A DNA stretch of 64,000 bases from Actibacterium sp. XHP0104 (GTDB lineage Bacteria; Pseudomonadota; Alphaproteobacteria; Rhodobacterales; Rhodobacteraceae): positions 744,001 to 808,000 of the forward strand of contig NZ_JAOWLE010000001.1 of the NCBI RefSeq assembly GCF_025751515.1, read 5' to 3'. Position 1 is the stretch's first letter. Every line of letters starts with the position of its first letter. The notes below the pieces were generated by a model. The model made no database searches and was not told the DNA's origin. It saw nothing but the letters and a program-made list of their open reading frames with translations. The position numbers and the translations under genes are program-made. Shown here in pieces: positions 41,380 to 48,545 of this stretch.

Positions 41380-42603
41380 ATGAGCACGATTTCGGACACC
41401 CCCGCAACCACGGACGCGCGCGCAAAGCGCAACGTGATGTTCCTTGTGATGGCCCAGGCGTTCCTGGGCGCGCAGATGCCGATGATCTTTACCATCGGCG
41501 GGCTGGCGGGACAGTCGCTGGCCAGCAATGTCTGCTGGGCGACGCTGCCGATTTCGATGATCGTGCTGGGGTCGATGCTGACCGCCACGCCAATCTCGGC
41601 CTTGATGCAGAAATACGGCCGCCGCGCAGGGTTCTTTGTCGGCACGACCGGCGGCGCGCTGGGCGCGGCAACGGGGGCCTACGGGCTGATGCAGAACTCG
41701 TTCGAGATCTTCCTCTTGGGCTCGCTGTTCACCGGGGTCTACATGTCGGCGCAGGGGTTCTACCGCTTTGCCGCCGCCGATACCGCCAGCGACGATTTCC
41801 GCCCCAAGGCGATTTCCTATGTCATGGCCGGCGGGCTGGCCTCGGCCATTATCGGGCCGCAACTGGTCAAGGTGACGACCGACGCCTATGTCGTGCCGTT
41901 CATGGGCACCTATCTGGCGGTGATGATGATCAACATCATCGGGTCGGTGCTGTTCCTGTTTCTCGACATTCCCAAACCGCCCGTGCCCGCGCATGACGCG
42001 CCCAAGGGCCGTTCGCGGATCGAGCTGCTGCGCACCCCGCGCGTGGCGGTGGCGATCATCTGCGCGCTGGTGTCGTATGCGCTGATGAACCTGGTGATGA
42101 CCTCGACGCCGCTGGCGGTGGTGGGCTGCGGGTTCGAACAATCTGACGCCGCCGATGTGGTCACCGCGCATGTGCTGGCCATGTTCGTTCCATCCTTCTT
42201 TACGGGCCATCTGATTGCGCGCTTCGGCGTGGAAAAGATCGTGGCGCTGGGCCTGATCATCCTGGCCGGCGCGGGCGCCGTCGCGCTGAGCGGCGTTGCG
42301 CTGGAGCAGTTCTTTGTCGCGCTGGTGCTGCTGGGGCTGGGCTGGAACTTTGGCTTTATCGGCGCCACCGCGATGCTGGCCGGCGCCCATGCGCCCGAGG
42401 AACGCGGCCGTGTGCAGGGCATGAACGACCTGATCGTGTTTGGCGGGGTGACGATCGCCTCGCTGGCCTCGGGCGGGTTGATGAACTGTTCTGGCGGCAC
42501 GGTTCAGCAGGGCTGGACCTCGGTCAACCTGGCGATGGCTCCGTTCCTGATGCTGGCGGGCGGCGCACTGATCTGGCTGGCGCTGCGCCCCAAGGACGCC
42601 TAG
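41380..42603 (+). CDS. MFS transporter
   Basis: A 407-residue major facilitator protein with about 12 hydrophobic segments. QKYGRRAGFFVG (about 75-86) is the loop 2-3 signature and the central loop near 190-205 is charged (DIPKPPVPAHDAPKGRSRIE). The late NFGFIGATAMLAGAHAPEERGRVQG block is typical of drug/metabolite-type MFS proteins of this lineage. Substrate unknown. ATG 41380 is preferred over GTG 41374 because of the AAGG spacing. Its stop interlocks with the convergent gene in CTAG. Confidence 0.82.
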   Translation: MSTISDTPATTDARAKRNVMFLVMAQAFLGAQMPMIFTIGGLAGQSLASNVCWATLPISMIVLGSMLTATPISALMQKYGRRAGFFVGTTGGALGAATGAYGLMQNSFEIFLLGSLFTGVYMSAQGFYRFAAADTASDDFRPKAISYVMAGGLASAIIGPQLVKVTTDAYVVPFMGTYLAVMMINIIGSVLFLFLDIPKPPVPAHDAPKGRSRIELLRTPRVAVAIICALVSYALMNLVMTSTPLAVVGCGFEQSDAADVVTAHVLAMFVPSFFTGHLIARFGVEKIVALGLIILAGAGAVALSGVALEQFFVALVLLGLGWNFGFIGATAMLAGAHAPEERGRVQGMNDLIVFGGVTIASLASGGLMNCSGGTVQQGWTSVNLAMAPFLMLAGGALIWLALRPKDA

Positions 42604-43364
42604 ACCCGCCCCGTCATCGCGGCCCACAACAGCCCGCCGCGCTTGCCGAATTCGGTTTGCATCAAACGCCCCTCGGCCACGGCGGCGGGGTCGCGCACGG
42701 CTTGCTTCAACAACGCCTCGGCCTGCCACCCGGCCAACAGAGCGGCGCGCGCCGATGCGGGCACCCTGCCCCGTCCCTTGCGGCCCTGCGCCAGCCGCTC
42801 CAGCGCCCTGCGCGCCAGCGCCGCGACACCTTCGGGCCGGCCATCCAGCAAGGGGATGCGGCCGCGCGATTCCAGCTCGGGGATGGCGCGCAGCCAGTTG
42901 GCGACGCCCGCCGCATAGGCATAGTCGCGCAGCGGCGCCTCGTCGCGCGCGCCCAACAGGCGCGCCGCTGTCCAGACCAGATGGCCCGATGTGGCGTCGA
43001 TATAGCGGTCGAAATCGGCCTCATCCTCGAACGGGTCGCGATAGCATTCCCAGCGCCGCGCGGCGGCCAGCCCATCCAGCAGCCGCGCGCCTTCGGCATC
43101 CAGAACGTCATCCAGCGGCGTGACGACCTCGTGCCGGCGCACGGGGCCGCCGCTGGCGATCTCCTCCAGCGCGTCGCGCCACCATTGCAGGCGCATCTCG
43201 GCGATCATCGGCTCGGACGCGACCCAGGGCGCGCGGGCGACTTCGATGTTGAAGGCATAAAGCGGAAACAACACGGCCCGCGCGGCGGGTGGCGCGGCCA
43301 TCGCGGCGGCGAACCGGTCGGGATCGCCGCGCTCGACCAGCCCGGCGCAGGCGTCAAGCGTCAT
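42600..43364 (-). CDS. Squalene/phytoene synthase-family protein (NDUFAF6-like)
   Basis: A 254-residue all-helical prenyl-synthase-fold protein. It has the FPLYAFNIEVARAP start and EMRLQWWRDALEEI helix (about 57-70) found in the mitochondrial complex I assembly factor NDUFAF6. The Asp-rich first motif of true squalene or phytoene synthases is missing: the helix has no DxxxD pair in the expected place. An enzyme making carotenoids is therefore unlikely; a respiratory assembly role is inferred from the family. It overlaps the end of cimA by four bases. Confidence 0.78.
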   Translation of the reverse strand: MTLDACAGLVERGDPDRFAAAMAAPPAARAVLFPLYAFNIEVARAPWVASEPMIAEMRLQWWRDALEEIASGGPVRRHEVVTPLDDVLDAEGARLLDGLAAARRWECYRDPFEDEADFDRYIDATSGHLVWTAARLLGARDEAPLRDYAYAAGVANWLRAIPELESRGRIPLLDGRPEGVAALARRALERLAQGRKGRGRVPASARAALLAGWQAEALLKQAVRDPAAVAEGRLMQTEFGKRGGLLWAAMTGRV

Positions 43365-44983
43365 GCGCGCGCCCCGTCCTGGATCAGTTTCCAGTTGATC
43401 GCATCGACCAGCGCCTCGAACGAGGCATCGACGATATTCGCGCTGACGCCGACGGTGGCCCAGCGGTTGCCCTTGCTGTCTTCGCTGTCGATGATGACGC
43501 GGGTCACGGCCTCGGTGCCGCCGCTGGTGATCCGCACCTTAAAGTCGACCAGATGCATGTCGTCGATCAGCGCCTGATACTTGCCCAGGTCGCTGGCCAG
43601 CGCCTTGAACAGCGCGTTGACCGGGCCGCTGTCATGCTCATCCGTGGGGCTGTCATTCTGGAAAAAGCTGGTGGTCTGCCCGTCGGCCATGCTGACGGTC
43701 ACGACGGCCTCGGAGGCGACGACGATCTTGCCCATCGCGTTGCGGCGGCGCTCGGTGATGACGCGGTAGCGTTCGACCTCGAAGAATTCGGGGCACTGGC
43801 CCAGGGCGCGGCGGGCGATCAGTTCGAAACTGGCCTGTGCGGTGTCGTAGGAATAGCCCTGCGATTCACGTTCCTTGATCTCGTCAAGGATGCGCGACAG
43901 TTCCGGCGCGCCGGCCTCGACACTTAGCCCGGCATCGGACAGGCGCTTGCGCAGGTTCGACTGGCCAGCCTGGTTCGACATCGGAATAATGCGCGCATTG
44001 CCGACCAGCGAGGGCTCGACATGCTCATAGGTTGAGGGGTCCTTGAGGATCGCGCTGGCATGCAGCCCCGCCTTGTGCGCGAAAGCCGAGGCGCCGACAT
44101 AGGGCGCGGCCTTGACCGGCACGCGGTTCAGGATGTCATCCAGCTGGCGCGAGGCATGGACAAGCCCCGACAGCGCCTCGTCGGTGACGCCGATCTCGAA
44201 CCGGCTGGCATAGGGTTCTTTCAGCATCAAGGTCGGGATCAGCGTCGTCAGGTTGGCATTGCCGCAGCGTTCGCCCAGCCCGTTCAGCGTGCCCTGCACC
44301 TGGCGCACGCCCGCATCAATCGCGGCCAGAGAGCTGGCCACAGCGTTGCCGGTGTCGTCATGGGTGTGAATGCCAAGGTGATCGCCCGGAATGCCCGCCG
44401 CGATCACGTCGGTGGTGATGGCGCGCACCTCTTCGGGCAGGGTGCCGCCGTTGGTGTCGCACAGCACCACCCAGCGCGCACCGGCGTCATAGGCGGCCTT
44501 GCAGCAGGCGACGGCGTAATCGGGGTTGGCCTTGTGGCCGTCAAAGAAATGCTCGGCGTCAAACAGCGCCTCGCGGCCCTGCGCCTTGATATGGGCGATC
44601 GAGGCGCGGATGTTCTCGATGTTCTCGTCCAGCGTGATCCCCAGCGCGGTGGTCACGTGGAAATCATGGCTTTTGCCGACCAGACAGACGGCGGGCGTGT
44701 TGGCGTTCAGAACGCCCGCAAGCACATCGTCATTCGCGGCCGAGCGCCCGGCGCGTTTGGTCATGCCAAAGGCGGTCATGGTGGCGCGGGTCTTGGGCGC
44801 GGCATCGAAAAAGGCGCTGTCGGTGGGGTTGGCACCAGGCCAGCCGCCCTCGATGTAATCGACACCAAGCGCATCCAGCGTCTTGGCGATGGTGGTCTTT
44901 TCCTCGGTCGAGAACTGCACGCCCTGCGTCTGTTGCCCGTCACGCAGCGTGGTGTCGTAGAGATAGAGCTTTTCTTTGGTCAT
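43361..44983 (-). CDS. cimA: (R)-citramalate synthase
   Basis: Condenses pyruvate with acetyl-CoA to citramalate, giving 2-oxobutyrate for isoleucine without threonine. The 540 residues show the DRE-TIM barrel start LYDTTLRDGQQTQG (about 8-21), the GVDYIEGGWPGANPTD block that separates citramalate synthase from isopropylmalate synthase, the metal-binding HTHDDTGNAVA (near 206-216) and a C-terminal LeuA-dimer regulatory domain (about 395-540). It is separated from cysS by a structured 139-base gap on the same strand. Confidence 0.92.
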   Translation of the reverse strand: MTKEKLYLYDTTLRDGQQTQGVQFSTEEKTTIAKTLDALGVDYIEGGWPGANPTDSAFFDAAPKTRATMTAFGMTKRAGRSAANDDVLAGVLNANTPAVCLVGKSHDFHVTTALGITLDENIENIRASIAHIKAQGREALFDAEHFFDGHKANPDYAVACCKAAYDAGARWVVLCDTNGGTLPEEVRAITTDVIAAGIPGDHLGIHTHDDTGNAVASSLAAIDAGVRQVQGTLNGLGERCGNANLTTLIPTLMLKEPYASRFEIGVTDEALSGLVHASRQLDDILNRVPVKAAPYVGASAFAHKAGLHASAILKDPSTYEHVEPSLVGNARIIPMSNQAGQSNLRKRLSDAGLSVEAGAPELSRILDEIKERESQGYSYDTAQASFELIARRALGQCPEFFEVERYRVITERRRNAMGKIVVASEAVVTVSMADGQTTSFFQNDSPTDEHDSGPVNALFKALASDLGKYQALIDDMHLVDFKVRITSGGTEAVTRVIIDSEDSKGNRWATVGVSANIVDASFEALVDAINWKLIQDGARA

Positions 44984-44998
44984 TTGTCTTGTCCATCA

Positions 44999-45117
44999 AA
45001 GTGAACCCCGCCCGGGGCGCTTGCGGCCCGGGCCGCGCCGACCCGCCCCCCAGGGGCAGCGCGATGGCGCCCCCCCTCGGGTCGGTCGCGGCCCTGCGTT
45101 GGGTGCGAAACTGACAT
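44999..45117 (-). repeat. GC-rich multi-hairpin element between cysS and cimA
   Basis: This gap holds CCCC-GCCC-GGGG (45006-45017), the perfect 14-base palindrome GCGGCCCGGGCCGC (45023-45036), and an arm GACCCG...CGGGTC enclosing GCGC-GATG-GCGC. It could fold into a branched RNA, or be an intergenic palindromic repeat. On the minus strand a 45-codon frame (45117 to 44980) fills it exactly and ends in ATGA with cimA, but has no ribosome site and a low-complexity Arg/Gly/Ala composition, so I doubt it is a protein. Confidence 0.5.
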
Positions 45118-45122
45118 GGAGG

Positions 45123-46607
45123 TCATTTCAGCGCCTCCAGTTTTGCGGGATCGAAACCAGCAGCCGGGTGAAGGTCCACGCGATCCTTGCTCATGCGAAC
45201 TTCGACACCCGCCTCTAGCAACGCAGACTTTAGGGCATCAACCCCCGAAAAATCCTTTGTTTCCATGGCCTGCCGCCGAACTTCAAAGAGTCTATTTCCT
45301 AGCAAAATCAAAGTGTCTGCCACATCATGGGTCACCCCCAGATATGACATTTGATAGCCTGAGGCCGCGCCGTTATCAGACGCTATTAACTCGAACTGGT
45401 TGAACGTATCGACCAGGTTTCCGGGATAAAATCCCAAGAACTCGAGCGCAGCCACGAGCTCTGGCTCCTGCTCGTTCTTCAGGTATTTGTTGATAAGAGT
45501 AAGGGCGAGAGAGGTATTCAGATCGTTGGCAAGCGCCTCTACGAACTCTTTCGGGGGGCTGGCGAGAGGCAGGGACCAAGGTTTTGTTTGGCGATCTCGG
45601 CCCAAAAACTCGACGATCTTCCTAAGAGTCTTCTCCGCCTCTTCCCGCTTTTTCTCGGTCCAATCCATCGGCTTGCGGTAATGGGTCGACAGGAACACGA
45701 ACCGGATCACCTCGCCCGGGATGCCCTGTTCCAGAAGGTCGTGAACGGTAAAGAAATTGCCCAGCGACTTGGACATTTTCTTGCCTTCGACCTGCAACAT
45801 CTCGTTGTGCAGCCAGACATTCGCAAAGCCGCCCTCGGGGTGCGCGCAGCAGCTTTGGGCGATCTCGTTCTCGTGGTGCGGGAACATCAGGTCGTTGCCG
45901 CCGCCGTGAATATCAAAAGACGCGCCCAACAGCGCATAGGACATGGCCGAGCATTCGATATGCCAGCCGGGCCGCCCGCGGCCCCAGGGGCTGTCCCAGC
46001 CCGGCAGGTCGTCGCTCGAGGGCTTCCACAGCACGAAATCCATCGGATCTTCTTTATAGGGCGCGACCTCGACGCGGGCGCCGGCGATCATGTCATCGAC
46101 TGACCGGCCCGACAGCGCGCCATAGTCGGCGTATTCGCGCACCCGAAACAGCACATGACCGTCCTTGGCATAAGCAAAGCCGTCGTTGACCAGCTTGTCG
46201 ATCATCTCGATCATCTGCGGGATATAGGCGGTGGCGCGGGGCATCTGGTTGGGGTCAAGCGCCCCCAACGCGTGCATGTCATCCAGGAACCACTGGGTGG
46301 TCATCTCGGTGATGCGTTTGATCTCGGCATTCACATCACCGCCCGCGCCGACATTTTCCAAGGCGCGCGCGTTGATCTTGTCATCGACGTCGGTGAAGTT
46401 GCGCACATAGGTGACGTGGTTTTCGCCATAGACGTGGCGCAGCAGGCGATAGAGCACATCGAACACCACCACCGGCCGCGCGTTGCCCAGATGGGCGCGG
46501 TCATAGACCGTGGGGCCGCAGACATACATGCGCACATTGTCGGGGTCGATGGGGGCAAAGACCTCTTTCTTGCGGGTCCGGGTGTTGTGCAGCCTGATCT
46601 CGGTCAT
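45123..46607 (-). CDS. cysS: Cysteinyl-tRNA synthetase
   Basis: Charges tRNA-Cys. The protein has 494 residues; the start at 46607 has AAGGA eight bases upstream. HIGH-type [10 protein letters not shown] follows the zinc Cys ([10 protein letters not shown]) near 30; the other zinc ligands appear in WHIECSAM and [19 protein letters not shown] is near 267-274. From about base 45660 to the stop, the helical C-terminal region, the DNA is markedly lower in GC (45-48% in three 60-base lines I counted, against 82% at 45961-46020), suggesting replacement by recombination. A Cys/Ile-rich leader peptide lies upstream. Confidence 0.95.
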   Translation of the reverse strand: MTEIRLHNTRTRKKEVFAPIDPDNVRMYVCGPTVYDRAHLGNARPVVVFDVLYRLLRHVYGENHVTYVRNFTDVDDKINARALENVGAGGDVNAEIKRITEMTTQWFLDDMHALGALDPNQMPRATAYIPQMIEMIDKLVNDGFAYAKDGHVLFRVREYADYGALSGRSVDDMIAGARVEVAPYKEDPMDFVLWKPSSDDLPGWDSPWGRGRPGWHIECSAMSYALLGASFDIHGGGNDLMFPHHENEIAQSCCAHPEGGFANVWLHNEMLQVEGKKMSKSLGNFFTVHDLLEQGIPGEVIRFVFLSTHYRKPMDWTEKKREEAEKTLRKIVEFLGRDRQTKPWSLPLASPPKEFVEALANDLNTSLALTLINKYLKNEQEPELVAALEFLGFYPGNLVDTFNQFELIASDNGAASGYQMSYLGVTHDVADTLILLGNRLFEVRRQAMETKDFSGVDALKSALLEAGVEVRMSKDRVDLHPAAGFDPAKLEALK

Positions 46608-46661
46608 AACGTATCCTTCGCGCGCCTTCGCGGCGGGCTTTGGCAACTTCACATCTGACTG

Positions 46662-46692
46662 AAAAGACCGGCCCGCCTGACGATGTCAGCGG
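46662..46692 (-). terminator. Attenuator hairpin candidate in the cysS leader
   Basis: On the minus strand CCGCTGAC-ATC-GTCAGGCGG (plus 46673-46692) forms an eight-pair stem with one bulge, beginning in the last codons of the leader peptide. Five bases later comes TCTTTT. The right arm overlaps GGCGGGC (46671-46677), which could instead pair with GCCCGCC further on (46632-46638), giving mutually exclusive folds. The terminator is weak by spacing. Confidence 0.4.
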
Positions 46693-46727
46693 ATAATGCA
46701 GCAGATAATGATGGTGCAAGTGGTCAT
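46686..46727 (-). CDS. Putative 13-residue Cys/Ile leader peptide of cysS-cimA
   Basis: The frame reads MTTCTIIICCIIR then TGA: three Thr, three Cys including a Cys-Cys pair, five Ile and one Arg. It lies 78 bases before cysS, downstream of the terminator that ends the outer-membrane gene, so it is within the cysS leader. Cysteine is normally a rare residue. Two of the five Ile codons are ATT, less common than ATC in this GC-rich DNA. The terminator-like hairpin begins at codon 13. The ribosome site is weak (GGCG close to the ATG). Translation is inferred, not shown. Confidence 0.5.
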   Translation of the reverse strand: MTTCTIIICCIIR

Positions 46728-46775
46728 GACGCCGAAATAGCAGCCCCCGCGCGCGCTGCCAAGCGCAAAGGCGAA

Positions 46776-46799
46776 CGGGCCGGGGTTTCGCCCGGCCCG
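46776..46799 (-). terminator. Terminator hairpin of the outer-membrane protein gene
   Basis: Perfect nine-base GC stem CGGGCCGGG / CCCGGCCCG, six-base loop, 23 bases after the stop of the outer-membrane gene. The following T run is poor, so it may be inefficient. Confidence 0.6.
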
Positions 46800-46821
46800 C
46801 CCTTTCGCGAGTGGTGGTGCG

Positions 46822-47409
46822 TCAGAAGTGGAACGAGGCGCGCGCTGCCACCGACGGGCCGCTGAGGTCTGCGCCCGATCCCGCGAAATTGCTGACCTTG
46901 TCGTACAGAACTTCGCCGCCGACCGAGACATTGGTGGTCAGCATGTGCTCGACCCCGGCACCGACGAAATAGCCGGTATCCCAGTCCGAGCCGCCGCCCA
47001 GATCGGCCTGCAGGCGCGCGGCGCCGGCGGTGCCGTAGACCAGCGTTTTGCCCAGGTCATAGCCGGCCTTGGCTTTCAGGCGGATGGCGTCGGTCAGCTC
47101 GCCGCCGTTCATGTCGATGCTGGCGGCGTCATAGGACAGCTCGCCCCCCAGCACGTAATCGCCGAAATCATAGTTGTAACCGGCGTGTACACCGCCGATG
47201 ACCCCGTCGCCATCAAGGCCGCCATCGGCCTCGGGCGCGGCAAAGCCCAGCTGGCCACCGACGTAGCCGCCGGTCCAGTCATGGCCTTCGGCATAGACCG
47301 GTGCGGGGGCAGCGACGACGGGTTCGTCCAACACGGGGGCAATGTTTCCGGCCAGGGCGGGGCCCGCGGCCACAAGGGTCATCGCGGCAAGGGTGATCAT
47401 CTTTTTCAT
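46822..47409 (-). CDS. Outer-membrane beta-barrel protein (Omp25/OmpA-like fold)
   Basis: A 195-residue exported protein: signal peptide MKKMITLAAMTLVAAGPALA, a Pro/Ala linker (about 22-42), then a small eight-strand barrel with WTGGYVGGQLGF as the first strand and a final Phe (ARASFHF), the classic outer-membrane sorting end. Alternating aromatic and Gly strands such as GAGVEHMLTTNVSVGGEVLY are visible. It resembles opacity-type/Omp25 porin-like proteins. No enzymatic function is expected; a structural or surface role is inferred. Confidence 0.83.
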   Translation of the reverse strand: MKKMITLAAMTLVAAGPALAGNIAPVLDEPVVAAPAPVYAEGHDWTGGYVGGQLGFAAPEADGGLDGDGVIGGVHAGYNYDFGDYVLGGELSYDAASIDMNGGELTDAIRLKAKAGYDLGKTLVYGTAGAARLQADLGGGSDWDTGYFVGAGVEHMLTTNVSVGGEVLYDKVSNFAGSGADLSGPSVAARASFHF

Positions 47410-47690
47410 TGTTCAAGCTCCATAGCTTTTACTGTTTCACGGCCGCCGTCTGCTCGGGTCGTTTGGCGGTCACGGGGTATGAAAGGTCGGGCGGGGCAAT
47501 CGGCAAGGCCTCACGAAAACGAGAGCGAAAACCCGGCTAAATGCTGCCGATTAAAGGGTTTTTACCGCAGCGTCACTGGCGGGAAGCCGCCGGTTTCGAC
47601 GCCTGGGACCGGTCTCTCGCAACTGTGAACGGGGTGGGGCTGGCGCATTTTCCCCTTGCCCCCAGACGCGCAGGCGCGTTGCATCGCGCC

Positions 47691-48545
47691 ATGATACCGA
47701 CTCTGCGCACCCTGCCCCGTCTTGCCGCCTTGGCCCTGCTGTTGGCCACGCCCGCCCTTGCCCAGCAAGGCGGCTATCCGGCGCGGCCCGTTGAAACGCA
47801 CCTGTCCGATCTGGCCGATCTTTTGCCGCCCGAGGCCGAGGCGCGGCTGGACGCCACACTGCGCGACCTACGCGCCGAAACCGACATCGAGGTGCTGATC
47901 GTCACGATCGAGACCCGCGACACCTATGCGCCGGCCCCCAGCATGGAGGCCTTTGTCACCGACCTGTTCAACGACTGGGGCATTGGCGACGCAACCCGCA
48001 ACGACGGCATTTTGCTTTATGTGGCGCGCAGCGACCGCGAGATGCGGATCGAGCTGGGCGAAGGCTATGACAGCGGCTGGAACCCGGTGGCGCAAGAGGT
48101 GATCAACTCGAACGTGCTGCCCTATTTTCGTGATGACCAATATGCCGATGGAATCGAGGCCGGCACCCGCGCGCTGATCCGCGATATCGTTCGGCCATTT
48201 GCCGCGCAGGCTGCGCCACCTGCGCCCAGCTGGGGCGATCGGCTGTCCGAACTGTTTCCGTTTCTGGCGATCGGGGGCGTCTTGCTGATCGGTTTGCGGC
48301 GGCGGATCGGGGACTGGTCGGTGCGGCTGCGCCCCTGCCCCAATTGCGGGCAACGCGGGCTGCATCGTCATCGCGATATCCTCAGCAAGGCCACCACGGC
48401 AGCCAAGGGTCGCGGACTGCGGATCACCACCTGTGACCGCTGCGATTACCGCGATGAGACCCCGTTCGACATCGGGCGGATCAGCACATCGTCGTCGTCG
48501 GGCGGAGGGCGGTCGTCGGGCGGCGGGGCCTCGGGGCGCTGGTGA
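47691..48545 (+). CDS. TPM-domain membrane protein with zinc ribbon
   Basis: A 284-residue protein with signal peptide (LAALALLLATPALA, about 10-23), a periplasmic TPM_phosphatase domain (about 35-165, VLIVTIETRDTY and LYVARSDREMRIELGEGY), one transmembrane segment (FPFLAIGGVLLIGL, about 184-197), a cytoplasmic CPNCG...CDRCDY zinc ribbon, and the Ser/Gly-rich end SGGGASGRW typical of the family. Start at 47691 gives a natural signal peptide. TPM proteins are linked to membrane protein or photosystem repair; the role here is unknown. It abuts the convergent ABC-F gene. Confidence 0.8.
   Translation: MIPTLRTLPRLAALALLLATPALAQQGGYPARPVETHLSDLADLLPPEAEARLDATLRDLRAETDIEVLIVTIETRDTYAPAPSMEAFVTDLFNDWGIGDATRNDGILLYVARSDREMRIELGEGYDSGWNPVAQEVINSNVLPYFRDDQYADGIEAGTRALIRDIVRPFAAQAAPPAPSWGDRLSELFPFLAIGGVLLIGLRRRIGDWSVRLRPCPNCGQRGLHRHRDILSKATTAAKGRGLRITTCDRCDYRDETPFDIGRISTSSSSGGGRSSGGGASGRW

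Noticed and set aside
41272-42729. Upstream extension of the alkA frame
   Set aside because: The first 485 codons are antisense to the MFS transporter; homology to AlkA begins at the ATG at 41271.
46686-46931. An 81-codon minus-strand frame that includes the leader peptide at its end
   Set aside because: It starts inside the outer-membrane gene and runs through its terminator; only the last 13 codons, starting at their own ATG, lie in the cysS leader.
47541-47690. Fifty-codon N-terminal extension of the TPM gene
   Set aside because: The ATG at 47691 gives a normal signal peptide; the extension has no matching features and would bury the signal.
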